Shown: positions 7,543 through 15,055, counted from the stretch's first letter. The stretch: 20,702 nucleotides of DNA from Deltaproteobacteria bacterium (GCA_002716165.1 PAZT01000051.1:1-20702), one strand, 5' to 3'. The notes: a model not told the origin generated them from the sequence alone. Made by a program: numbers and translations.

Positions 7543-8343
7543 ATGATTTTTTTTGAAAAATTAGGATATCACGTATTTTCCAAAAAAACCTTTTTGTGTG
7601 TGGGACTTGATCCTGTAATAGACAAGATGCCTCAACATTTACCCCGAACACATCAAGGACTGCTTGAATTTCTTTTAAACATAGTAGAACAAACCAAAGA
7701 TTATGCAGCAGCATATAAACCAAATTTTGCCTACTTTGAGGCATTGGGGATTTCAGGTTTAGATATTTTGCGGGAATTGATAAAGGAAATAACGCCAGAA
7801 GTATCTATAATTGGAGATGCAAAAAGGTGCGATGTTGGTCATTCTGCTCAAATGTATGCTAAAGCAGTATTCGAGAATTTAGAATGTGATGCCGTTACAT
7901 TATCACCTTATCTTGGACAAGACTCACTTAAACCATTTTTTGAGTATACTGACCGTGGTGTTTTCATACTGTGCTTAACTTCTAATCAGGGCGCAAATGA
8001 TTTCCAACTTCCCGATTTATATTTAAATGTTGCAAAAAAAGCTCAGGAGTGGAATGTTTCAGGCAATGTCGGCTTAGTTGTCGGAGCAACGTTTCCTAAA
8101 AAAATTAAAGCAATCAGGAAAATTACTGGACAGATGCCCTTCCTAATACCAGGTGTTGGAACTCAAGGAGGTGATTTGGAAAAAACACTGGTTTATGCTA
8201 ATAACGAATCAAACTTACCTTATCTTATCAATGCATCTCGCAGTATCATTTACGCATCTTCCAAAGAAGATTATGCACAACAGGCTGGAATAGCAGCCAA
8301 ACAATTGAGGGATAGAATCAATTCGCATCGGTCAAATTTGTAA
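7543..8343 (+). CDS. pyrF: Orotidine 5'-phosphate decarboxylase, type 2
   Basis: A 266-residue TIM-barrel enzyme that converts OMP to UMP, the last step of de novo pyrimidine synthesis. Seen: CVGLDPVIDKMP (19-30) as the first substrate-binding strand; AYKPNFAYFEALG (57-69); the catalytic block GDAKRCDVGHSA (91-102) with Asp92, Lys94 and Asp97; and IPGVGTQGGD in the phosphate-binding loop. Length and motifs match the long type 2 subfamily rather than the shorter E. coli form. The usual DAKRGDIGSTA reads DAKRCDVGHSA here; the catalytic Asp/Lys are kept. ATG start without a Shine-Dalgarno. Its last 26 bp overlap the 3' end of the convergent carboxypeptidase gene. Confidence 0.9.
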   Translation: MIFFEKLGYHVFSKKTFLCVGLDPVIDKMPQHLPRTHQGLLEFLLNIVEQTKDYAAAYKPNFAYFEALGISGLDILRELIKEITPEVSIIGDAKRCDVGHSAQMYAKAVFENLECDAVTLSPYLGQDSLKPFFEYTDRGVFILCLTSNQGANDFQLPDLYLNVAKKAQEWNVSGNVGLVVGATFPKKIKAIRKITGQMPFLIPGVGTQGGDLEKTLVYANNESNLPYLINASRSIIYASSKEDYAQQAGIAAKQLRDRINSHRSNL

Positions 8344-9505
8344 TCATTCCTGTAAGCTTTGAAAAAATATTCTGTTCAGGTACAGCATGCTTTGCGCGAA
8401 GTGCAATTTTTTTTAACATCTTACCATCCAACCAATATTCAAGTGTGCCTAAGTTCTTTCCTGCAACAACTGGAGCGGTTGTTTTCAAAGGAATTTGTGG
8501 CCATATTTTCAAACGCTTTAACTCTTGGGCATTCAATAAAATTCTCACCGTTTCAGTTGACTTTAATGAAACTTTTTCAGTTTCACCTCCTTCCACCTTC
8601 ACAAAATATGGGACTGTATCCTCTTTATTACATAACAAATATTTTGAAAAATTTTTAAAACCATAATCAAGAAGATGTGAAGCTGACTGGCTCCGCAATC
8701 GAGAATTTTTTGTGCCCATAATAATCGAAACGAATCTTTGGCCTTTACGTTTGGCTGTAGAAACGAGATTGAACCCTGCACGTCTATGATATCCAGTCTT
8801 CATACCATCCATCCCCTTATAATTTCGTATCAAACGATGATTAGTATTTAATAACTGAAATGTTCCATTTCGAAAACTATCTAGTCTAGTGGAAGACCAA
8901 CTCAGATATTGAGGATGTTTCAACAACTCCAAGGCTAGTAAATACATATCAAAGGCAGTACTTTCATCCAGTTCTTGGCCACGTCCCGGAGGAAGTCCAT
9001 GAACTGAAAAAAAGAGAGTTTTACTCATACCAAGCTCTTGGGCACGACTGTTCATTTTTTTTATGAAATGCTTGTCATTTCCATAAACATGCTCTGCAAC
9101 AGCTACAGCTGCGTCATTTGCAGATGAAATTACAATGGCTCTCATTAACTCATTAAGCTTAAAAACTTCACCTTGTTTTAAATAAACCTGATGCCCACCT
9201 ATCTTGCTTGCCCAGCGTGAAACTTTTACACTGTCCTGTAGACTGATTCTTCCCGAATCGATTTCTTCAAGAACTATTAAGGAAACCATCATTTTTACAA
9301 GCGAGGCAGGATAAATGATTTGATGCATTCTGTCGTGAAACAGTATACGTCCTGATTCAAAATCAGCAAGTAATGCAGATTTGTATTGAGATCGATAGTG
9401 GTCTACTTTTTTAGCTGAAAGCGCATTATTTGCCAGAAGCATAATAATTGCGAACAATGAAAGGTGAAAGAAAAAAGTACGATTTTTAATGACAAGGTTC
9501 AGCAA
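8318..9505 (-). CDS. dacA: D-alanyl-D-alanine carboxypeptidase (S11 family, DacA/PBP5 type)
   Basis: A 395-residue low-molecular-weight penicillin-binding protein that trims the terminal D-Ala from peptidoglycan pentapeptides in the periplasm. All three active-site motifs are present: SLVK (S68 nucleophile, K71), SAN (S128-N130) and KTG (236-238). Residues about 10-31 are a signal peptide ending in ALSA. A C-terminal PBP5-like beta domain spans about 290-375. The start appears to be TTG (9503-9505), preceded by AAAGGGATC, one of the few Shine-Dalgarno-like stretches in the window. No amphipathic membrane-anchoring helix as clear as in E. coli PBP5 is seen at the end, only a short FSKLTGMITNL segment. 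The last codons overlap pyrF in antisense. Confidence 0.9.
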   Translation of the reverse strand: MLNLVIKNRTFFFHLSLFAIIMLLANNALSAKKVDHYRSQYKSALLADFESGRILFHDRMHQIIYPASLVKMMVSLIVLEEIDSGRISLQDSVKVSRWASKIGGHQVYLKQGEVFKLNELMRAIVISSANDAAVAVAEHVYGNDKHFIKKMNSRAQELGMSKTLFFSVHGLPPGRGQELDESTAFDMYLLALELLKHPQYLSWSSTRLDSFRNGTFQLLNTNHRLIRNYKGMDGMKTGYHRRAGFNLVSTAKRKGQRFVSIIMGTKNSRLRSQSASHLLDYGFKNFSKYLLCNKEDTVPYFVKVEGGETEKVSLKSTETVRILLNAQELKRLKIWPQIPLKTTAPVVAGKNLGTLEYWLDGKMLKKIALRAKHAVPEQNIFSKLTGMITNLTDAN

Positions 9506-9669
9506 GATCCCTTTCTTTTCATTATATGTTGAACGGTATTTTGTTGTGTTTAGATTGTTGACAACTTGTTTTGAGCTTTCAAGGATTGTACCTTTTCTAA
9601 TCCAGAAACGGTCTGAAAAATCTTAAAAAATATAAATACAAAAAATCAATTTAAGATTATTTATTTTGT

Positions 9670-9697
9670 TTGACATTTTTTCCAATTAATATAAATT
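9670..9697 (+). promoter_or_regulatory. Sigma-70-type promoter for the thiamine transport genes
   Basis: A perfect -35 TTGACA (9670-9675) is followed after 16 bp by TAAATT (9692-9697), which matches 4 of 6 positions of the -10 consensus. Transcription would start just before 9707, where the TPP aptamer begins, which is the expected geometry. Other AT-rich -10 choices in TATAAATTAAT are possible. Confidence 0.55.
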
Positions 9698-9706
9698 AAT
9701 TAAACT

Positions 9707-9793
9707 TCGTTAGGGGTGGTGATTGTGGGTAAATAAGTCACCTGAGAAAGTCCCTTGGAACCTGATCCAGATTATACTGGCGCAGGAAAACGA
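9707..9793 (+). ncRNA. TPP riboswitch (thi-box)
   Basis: This is the thiamine-pyrophosphate-sensing aptamer. P1 is TCGTT (9707-9711) with AACGA (9789-9793). P2 begins with AGGGG (9712-9716) and closes with TCCCT (9751-9755). P3 is GGTGA with TCACC. The conserved CTGAGA is at 9742-9747. ACCTGATCCAG (9760-9770) followed by CTGGCGCAGG (9777-9786) forms P4/P5 and the pyrophosphate pocket. It precedes a thiamine-binding protein gene, so TPP binding should reduce expression of thiamine uptake. No clear GC-rich intrinsic terminator follows, so control may be by translation or by alternative pairing in the roughly 130-nt leader. Confidence 0.93.
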
Positions 9794-9923
9794 CATTTCT
9801 TAACATTGCAGTGTTTATAAACTGTACCCCTCGTTTTTGATTTTATCCCTGCGAAGAAAAAATTTTCTAGTCTGCAAAATAATCTTTTAATTTTAGGTTT
9901 TAAATCATAAATCAGAGTTTGCC

Positions 9924-10937
9924 ATGAATAATATCATTCTGTCATTAATTTTCACGTCAGCATTATTAATTGGAATTTCAATCAATTCTGCATCAGCGAG
10001 AGATTTAACTATTTACACTTACGAATCTTTTAACTCAGAATGGGGACCAGGACCAGTTGTTTTCAAAAGTTTTGAAGAACAATGTGAATGCAAAATAAAA
10101 GTTGTTACTCATGGGGATTCAGGAACCGTACTGAATCGATCTATTCTTGAAAAGGGGAATCCTAATGCTGATATTCTACTTGGTTTGAACAACAGTGAAA
10201 TTGAAAAATCATTCAATCACAAATTATGGATTCCATACCGCTCAAAACTATTAGATCAAGTCCCTAAAGAATTAGATTTGGACAAAAAAAATCGAGTTAC
10301 CCCATTCGATTATGGTTACATATCTTTTGTTTATGACAGTCAAAAAATTAAAAATCCACCACGTAGTTTAGAAGACCTTCTTGATCAGAAATATAAAAGA
10401 AAAATTGTGATTCAAAATCCCAAAACTTCTTCTCCCGGTTTGTCGATGCTGCATTGGACTATAGCAGTTTTTGGTGAAGACGAATACTTGGACTACTGGA
10501 AAAAACTCCAGAAGAACTTACTCTCAGTTACAGATGGCTGGTCAGCAGCTTATGGAATGTTTACTAAAGGTGAAGTCCCTATTGTGTTGAGCTATGTAAC
10601 AAGCCCGGCATACCATTTAGAATATGAAAAAACAAAACGTTATAAGGCAGCATTGTTTAAAGAAGGTCATTACAGGCAAATTGAATTTGCAGGTATTCTA
10701 AAAGGTACTGAGAAAATTAAAATGGCACAGGATTTTATTGATTTTATGCTTTCAGAAAAGTTCCAGAGTGTCATCCCACTTACAAATTGGATGTATCCTG
10801 TTATTAGGCATCAACCTCTGCCTGATTCTTTTCAGATAGCGCCAGAACCTGAAGTGGTCCCTGAGTTAAACTCCTCTCTTGTTTACAAACAAAATAAAAA
10901 GTGGCTGAAAGCATGGTCCCGTGCTATGTCTGAATAA
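9924..10937 (+). CDS. thiB: Periplasmic thiamine-binding protein of an ABC transporter
   Basis: A 337-residue solute-binding protein. The signal peptide (1-25) ends in SASA. The mature start LTIYTYESF followed by WGPGPVVFKSFEEQC closely follows the E. coli TbpA (ThiB) pattern. So do FDYGYISFVYD, NPPRSLEDL, SSPGLSMLHW, GWSAAYGMFTKGE, SYVTSPAYHLEYE, EGHYRQIEFAG and TNWMYPV. These include the Trp and Tyr residues that stack on thiamine in that family. It captures thiamine, TMP or TPP in the periplasm and hands it to ThiP. It lies under TPP riboswitch control and 185 bp upstream of thiP. ATG start with weak or absent Shine-Dalgarno. Confidence 0.93.
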   Translation: MNNIILSLIFTSALLIGISINSASARDLTIYTYESFNSEWGPGPVVFKSFEEQCECKIKVVTHGDSGTVLNRSILEKGNPNADILLGLNNSEIEKSFNHKLWIPYRSKLLDQVPKELDLDKKNRVTPFDYGYISFVYDSQKIKNPPRSLEDLLDQKYKRKIVIQNPKTSSPGLSMLHWTIAVFGEDEYLDYWKKLQKNLLSVTDGWSAAYGMFTKGEVPIVLSYVTSPAYHLEYEKTKRYKAALFKEGHYRQIEFAGILKGTEKIKMAQDFIDFMLSEKFQSVIPLTNWMYPVIRHQPLPDSFQIAPEPEVVPELNSSLVYKQNKKWLKAWSRAMSE

Positions 10938-11122
10938 TTTACACTTACATTCATCTTTAAATTGATTGCTGTAAAAGTACTTGGAAAGAAGATTGATAAT
11001 TTTACAAGAGGTACAGAGTATTAGATTAATCACATTTAATATGAAAATAATATTGTACCTATTTTAAATTAGTAAAGAGATTGATTGATTCATAATATTC
11101 ATCTATTAATTTTTGAATCCTT

Positions 11123-12811
11123 GTGTTTTTTTGGCAAAACAATACGACTCCACTTAGTCTACAATTTCTTCAGATTTCATCAATTATTTTAATGGTAATT
11201 GGGTTCTACTTGCCTGTTTTGTATTTTCTGTCAGGAAGTAACCCTTTAAATCCAGAAGACAATTTTCTCCAGTGGTCATTCTTCATCGATTTTTTAAATG
11301 ATTCATGGAATTTAAGTGTTATAATTTTCTCAATATATCAAGCAATTTTAAGTGCATTTCTTTCAATTATTTTTGGATTCCCCGGAGCATGGCTTCTTAC
11401 TTATTACAATTTCCCAGGAAAAAATTGGTTTCAAATGCTAACATACCTTCCATTTATCCTGCCTTCAATTCTCGTAGTCCTTGCAATGGTGTTGTTTTTT
11501 GGCCATAACGGCTGGATAAATCGTGGAATAATGTCATTGCTCGGAACTGATGAACCTCCTTTCCATTTACTTTACTCGTTATCAGGAATATTGATTGCTC
11601 ATGTTTTTTATAATTTTCCTCTTGCAATGAAAATTATTGCAGATCAATGGGAGAACATTTCTTTAAAATATCTTCAGGCAGCACATTCTTTAGGGGCGGG
11701 GAGTACAAAGTGTTTTTTCACTATTACATTACCCTTGCTATTACCGTCAATAGGTTCCGCCTTTATTCTTATCTTTTTACTCTGTATGAACAGCTTTGCA
11801 ATAATTCTTGTTCTGGGTGGGGGTATTCGTTACACCACAATTGAAGTTTTAATTTATCAGCTTGCCCGCATTGAATTTGATTTTTCTGGAGCTGCAAGTT
11901 TGGCTTTCCTCCAAGGAGGTTTGAGTCTTTTCTGTATGGCGATTTTGATCAGAAGGAGGGATGGCCGTGTTGAACAGACAAACAGATTAAAATGCTCCCT
12001 TTTGAAATCACTTAAGGATGGTTCTCCAAAAGCATGGCTAAGTTTGTTCTGGATTGCTTTAGTTTTAATCTTTGCACTTGGCCCCCTAACTGCGATTGTT
12101 TTAGATTCATTTCGCAAGTTTGAATACGGACAATGGATTTACACTCTTGAATGGTACCGAAAAATATTCAACATCGGTGAAAATAATCAATTTTTAATAT
12201 CTCTTTGGAACTCGATCAGGATTGGAATTGGGAGTGCTATTTTATCATCCTTATGCGGTCTAGGACTTGTTAGTTTAATTTTGCATAGTAAAGGTAGAAA
12301 GCGAAGTTTTTTGGAAATATTAACTCTTTTACCACTAGCATTATCGACAGTAGTTTTTGGTGTTGCATGGTTCAATTTTTTTCAAAAACACTTAATTGGA
12401 GTTTTTCCGATTATTTTTGTAGTTATAGCCATGCATGCTCTGCTGACCTGTCCTTATTGGATAAGAGTTGTATTACCAACTTTGGAGAATGTTCCAAAGC
12501 AATGGCACATTGAATCAAGAATGCTTGGTAAAAAGCCCCTTGATCACGGTTTACAGATTCTGTGGCCATGGATGAGAAAGACTTTTTTGATAGCATTTTT
12601 CTTTAGTTTCTCACTCTCTCTGGGTGAATTGAATTCTATATTGATGATTGCAGATGATACTGTTCGCACTTTGCCACTTGAAATTTTCAGGGCTATATCT
12701 GGTTATCGTTTTTCTTATGCATCAGCTATTGGGGTAATTTTGCTATTACTTTCAGTCTCTACATTTTTTGTGGTCGAGAGAAGCCTTGGATACTTTGGAA
12801 CTTTAAAATAA
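11123..12811 (+). CDS. thiP: Thiamine ABC transporter permease (two fused permease domains)
   Basis: A 562-residue inner-membrane protein with about 12 hydrophobic segments in two BPD_transp halves, the ThiP/FbpB arrangement. Each half has an EAA-type loop that docks on the ATPase. The first is at about 184-204 (QAAHSLGAG then ITLP). The second is at about 463-484 (ESRMLGKK then LWPWMRK). It follows thiB by 185 bp, which is wide for a binding-protein/permease pair but shows no terminator. The start is GTG at 11123, with no clear Shine-Dalgarno. The ATPase ThiQ normally follows thiP; here there is none, and the next gene is unrelated. A shared or distant ATPase must energise it. Confidence 0.88.
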   Translation: MFFWQNNTTPLSLQFLQISSIILMVIGFYLPVLYFLSGSNPLNPEDNFLQWSFFIDFLNDSWNLSVIIFSIYQAILSAFLSIIFGFPGAWLLTYYNFPGKNWFQMLTYLPFILPSILVVLAMVLFFGHNGWINRGIMSLLGTDEPPFHLLYSLSGILIAHVFYNFPLAMKIIADQWENISLKYLQAAHSLGAGSTKCFFTITLPLLLPSIGSAFILIFLLCMNSFAIILVLGGGIRYTTIEVLIYQLARIEFDFSGAASLAFLQGGLSLFCMAILIRRRDGRVEQTNRLKCSLLKSLKDGSPKAWLSLFWIALVLIFALGPLTAIVLDSFRKFEYGQWIYTLEWYRKIFNIGENNQFLISLWNSIRIGIGSAILSSLCGLGLVSLILHSKGRKRSFLEILTLLPLALSTVVFGVAWFNFFQKHLIGVFPIIFVVIAMHALLTCPYWIRVVLPTLENVPKQWHIESRMLGKKPLDHGLQILWPWMRKTFLIAFFFSFSLSLGELNSILMIADDTVRTLPLEIFRAISGYRFSYASAIGVILLLLSVSTFFVVERSLGYFGTLK

Positions 12812-13087
12812 CTTGATAACAAATATTCAGAAAAAAACTTTACTATTTGAAAAGGGAGGAGATAACCTGAAAGTATGAATCTTAAAAAGATTATTAATTA
12901 AAAATAACAATACAATAGCTAAATTTTAATAAAATTTTGTAGCCCATTTAAGTTTGTAATTGGCATTGAATATTTTGCTTCATAAAAGATTTTTCCAAGT
13001 ACTCATAGAATAAATTTTCTAAAAATTAAACATACATCATTATTACTTATTAGATAATAAATTCCTTATAAAATTTTATTTCAAAGT

Positions 13088-13762
13088 ATGAATAAGAATT
13101 CAGAAAAACATTCAATACTGAAAAATAATAAAGTTAATCTTGCATTGATAGGTATGTCCGGGGCAGGGAAGTCATATTGGTCAAAAAAAATGAAAGCAAA
13201 GGGTTACCGATGGTATAATTGCGACGATATGATTGCAGAAAGACTAGGACCTAAACTCATCGGGAATGGTAAAACAACATTAAAATTAGCTCAATGGATG
13301 GGGCAACCATTTTCTGAAGGGTATATTAAAGCAGAGAAGATTTATCTTGAACTCGAAGAAGCTGTAGTTGAACAAATCTGTTATGAATTAGAGAATTCTG
13401 TGGCAATAAATAATCCTGCGGTAGTTGATACAACAGGTAGTTTAATATATCTTCAAAAAAAACTGCTCCACAGATTGCGCGCCTTGACTAAAATGGTATA
13501 TTTAAGGCTCCCTGAAGAAAAGTATGATCAACTTTTTGAAAATTTCATCAATGATCCTAAACCCGTAATCTGGAAATACAAATTTAATCCACTAGAAGGA
13601 GAGAGCTTACAAAATGCTCTTAGGCGCTGCTATAAAGATCTTCTCGCTTTCCGTAATGAAAGATATAGTTCGTTGGCCGATAATGTGCTGGATTATTCCT
13701 TCCATCATAGTCCAAATAGAAAAGTGGATGAATTTTTGGAACTTACAGAAAGAAATTTTTAA
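13088..13762 (+). CDS. Shikimate-kinase-like P-loop kinase of uncertain substrate
   Basis: A 224-residue soluble protein of the shikimate kinase/NMP kinase fold. The Walker A is GMSGAGKS (22-29). An Asp pair (CDD, D46-D47) matches the metal/substrate Asp of shikimate kinase. The LID and C-terminal pattern RNERYSSLAD (189-198) matches the adenine/LID end of AroK. Two substrate hallmarks are altered. The usual F-R-x-x-E block is replaced by a YIKAEKIYLELEE stretch without the shikimate-binding Arg. The GGG loop reads VVDTTGS (112-118). The protein is longer than AroK (about 175 residues), with an extra N-terminus and an insert around 140-170. It could be a divergent shikimate kinase or an enzyme acting on another small alcohol. 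ATG start 276 bp after thiP. Confidence 0.6.
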   Translation: MNKNSEKHSILKNNKVNLALIGMSGAGKSYWSKKMKAKGYRWYNCDDMIAERLGPKLIGNGKTTLKLAQWMGQPFSEGYIKAEKIYLELEEAVVEQICYELENSVAINNPAVVDTTGSLIYLQKKLLHRLRALTKMVYLRLPEEKYDQLFENFINDPKPVIWKYKFNPLEGESLQNALRRCYKDLLAFRNERYSSLADNVLDYSFHHSPNRKVDEFLELTERNF

Positions 13763-13839
13763 AAATAATAGATGAATTCTTCCTTCATACTTAATATATA
13801 AATTAAAAATAATATAGTTCTAAAATTTAAAGATAACAC

Positions 13840-13861
13840 CCTTAAATAATATTAAGGTTTT
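13840..13861 (+). terminator. Weak intrinsic-terminator-like hairpin after the P-loop kinase gene
   Basis: CCTTAA (13840-13845), a 6-nt loop, and TTAAGG (13852-13857), followed by TTTT. The stem is only 6 bp and two-thirds AT, so its strength is doubtful, but it is well placed 78 bp after the stop codon at 13762. Confidence 0.35.
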
Positions 13862-14062
13862 CCGAAAGTATCCACATTTGAGATTATACTGCAATATAAT
13901 ATTTTAAGTTAAAGATTATCAAATCAAACTTTTCAAAATCGACATATTTTTAATGAGAAGTAAAATATTTCATAAAATCTATTACGTTCTTGAAATTATT
14001 CATATTTAAAATTATGTTAAACAACAATTTATTTTTAAATTACTTGTTAGTATTTTTTTTTT

Positions 14063-14091
14063 TTGTTAAAGTAAAATTTTTAATTTATAAT
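14063..14091 (+). promoter_or_regulatory. Promoter-like element before the Ni-SOD unit
   Basis: TTGTTA (14063-14068), a 17-bp spacer and a perfect TATAAT (14086-14091). If used, transcription would start near 14098. That leaves a leader of only about 5 nt before the ATG at 14103 and excludes the GGAG at 14092-14095. In such AT-rich sequence the match may be chance; a second candidate lies near 13990-14019. Confidence 0.35.
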
Positions 14092-14102
14092 GGAGTATAT
14101 TA

Positions 14103-14270
14103 ATGAAGAAATTTTATCTATTATTTTTGATATTATGTCCAAATATGGCTAGCTCTCATAGCCTAAATTCTTATCATATCCACAGTTGGAGTTTTTACAT
14201 TTTTGCAATGTTAATTTTTTTTATTTTAGCAATATTTTTTATGAGAATGAAGAATGAAAGATTTAATTAA
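14103..14270 (+). CDS. 55-residue His-containing membrane peptide coupled to sodN
   Basis: A small frame not previously called, supported by four observations. It has an ATG with GGAG (14092-14095) seven bases upstream, rare in this window. Its N-terminus is signal-like: MKKF, a hydrophobic stretch, then a cleavable NMASS. It has a second hydrophobic segment (about 29-46) ending in a basic tail (FFMRMKNERFN). It overlaps the sodN start by 17 bp, an arrangement that favours translational coupling. The loop between the segments carries three histidines (H19, H25, H27; HSLNSYHIHSW), which could bind metal. If the first segment is cleaved, the mature peptide would be a single-pass protein with its His loop in the periplasm. 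It might help nickel entry or SodN maturation; this is inference. No known family recognised. Confidence 0.6.
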   Translation: MKKFYLLFLILCPNMASSHSLNSYHIHSWSFYIFAMLIFFILAIFFMRMKNERFN

Positions 14271-14757
14271 TTATTTAGATAATAAAGGTTATATTGAAAG
14301 TGTATCGGCTCATTGCGATATACCGTGCAAAATCTATGATCCTATTGTTGCTCAGATTGGAGTATTAACAATGATAAGAGTAGTAGATCTTATAGGAGAA
14401 TTAAATACAAATAATGACGCATCATTAACTGAGAAAGCTCAATTTTCGAGGTTAGTTGCTCAAAAAGAAGAGCATGGATTAAAAGTAAAAGAGGATATAA
14501 GAGTTATTTGGGGAGACTATTTTAAAACTCCTCAATTTGAAAAGTTTCCTGAGATTCACGATTTGACACATTCCATAATGCTAAACTGCTCCAAAGCAAA
14601 GCAAAATATAAGTAGGGAAGCATGCGTTCAGCTCTTAGAAAAGGTTAATAGATTTGCAGAAATATTCTGGCTATCAAAAGATATTAGTGTCTTTAAAAAG
14701 GAATGTCCCTATCCACCTCAACTTGAGTTGGTATATCCTGATTTAAAATCTAAGTAA
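14254..14757 (+). CDS. sodN: Nickel superoxide dismutase (with propeptide)
   Basis: A 167-residue Ni-SOD precursor; the enzyme converts superoxide to hydrogen peroxide and oxygen. The nickel hook HCDIPCKIYDP starts at residue 20. H20, C21 and C25 correspond to the His1, Cys2 and Cys6 nickel ligands; D22, P24 and Y28 fit the conserved hook. Residues 1-19 form the propeptide, to be cut after A19 so that the His20 amino group can bind nickel. The rest is helical, as expected for the four-helix bundle that forms a hexamer. The usual Gly at hook position 7 is Lys26 here. There is no Sec signal, so the enzyme is cytoplasmic unless otherwise exported. The start lies inside the end of the 55-residue peptide gene. 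The maturation protease gene follows after 9 bp. Confidence 0.9.
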   Translation: MKDLINYLDNKGYIESVSAHCDIPCKIYDPIVAQIGVLTMIRVVDLIGELNTNNDASLTEKAQFSRLVAQKEEHGLKVKEDIRVIWGDYFKTPQFEKFPEIHDLTHSIMLNCSKAKQNISREACVQLLEKVNRFAEIFWLSKDISVFKKECPYPPQLELVYPDLKSK

Positions 14758-14766
14758 AGTGTTAAA

Positions 14767-15054
14767 GTGTTAGGCTTTAAATTTTTAAAAGTTAAGGGGA
14801 TTAGTATGTACCCACTAATCCCTGAACACTCTTACATACTAGTTTATGAATTTTGCAAATTTTTTATTCAGGAAAAAAAGATATTTATATTCCAACATAA
14901 AAATTTAGGATTACTTGTAAAAAAATTGACTAAGATTGATAATGAAGAAAATTTATGGTTCGAAAGTCTAAACGAAAATGGACTATCTACTAGCCAAATC
15001 GGACCTATAAATAAGAAAGATTTAGTCGGAATAGTTTTACATATAATAAAATAA
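14767..15054 (+). CDS. sodX: Ni-SOD maturation protease (S26/S24-like)
   Basis: A 95-residue signal-peptidase-like protein of the kind encoded next to sodN, expected to remove the SodN propeptide and free the His nickel ligand. Box B is KGISMYPLIPEHSYILV, with Ser13 as the nucleophile. The catalytic Lys is probably Lys52 in LLVKKL. The end, NKKDLVGIVLHIIK, matches the terminal strand of small S26 enzymes. It has no transmembrane anchor, consistent with a cytoplasmic substrate. It starts with GTG nine bases after the sodN stop, so it depends on sodN transcription and perhaps translation. The length is normal for this group. Confidence 0.8.
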   Translation: MLGFKFLKVKGISMYPLIPEHSYILVYEFCKFFIQEKKIFIFQHKNLGLLVKKLTKIDNEENLWFESLNENGLSTSQIGPINKKDLVGIVLHIIK

Positions 15055-15055
15055 A

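Larger units (their letters stand above)
9506..9923. other. 418-bp intergenic region between dacA and thiB
   Basis: Holds the divergent promoter zone, the thiB promoter (9670-9697), the TPP riboswitch (9707-9793) and a leader of about 130 nt before thiB. That leader has two short segments able to pair back to the aptamer: ACCCCT at 9826-9831 and CCTGCG at 9848-9853. Nothing recognisable is seen between 9506 and 9660 apart from the SD-like dacA leader. Confidence 0.6.
13763..14102. other. 340-bp very AT-rich spacer upstream of the Ni-SOD genes
   Basis: No gene is seen. It contains a weak terminator-like hairpin (13840-13861), two possible promoters for the sod unit (TTGAAA near 13990 with TATGTT near 14014; TTGTTA 14063 with TATAAT 14086) and a long T-run (about 14052-14064). 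No recognisable Fur- or Nur-type operator could be assigned by eye. Confidence 0.45.

Noticed and set aside
11305..11844. Two overlapping-frame small ORFs inside thiP
   Set aside because: Aromatic-rich shadow translations of membrane-segment codons; the ThiP frame is continuous with EAA loops.
12875..12901. 8-codon frame after GGGAGGAG, considered as a leader peptide
   Set aside because: The spacing from the GGAG to the ATG is too long (about 13 nt) and there is no attenuator-like structure or run of one amino acid; kept only as a possible relic site.
13846..14064. Long T-runs and AT palindromes read as bacterial interspersed repeats
   Set aside because: They differ in sequence and spacing, and match what low-complexity AT-rich spacer DNA gives by chance.
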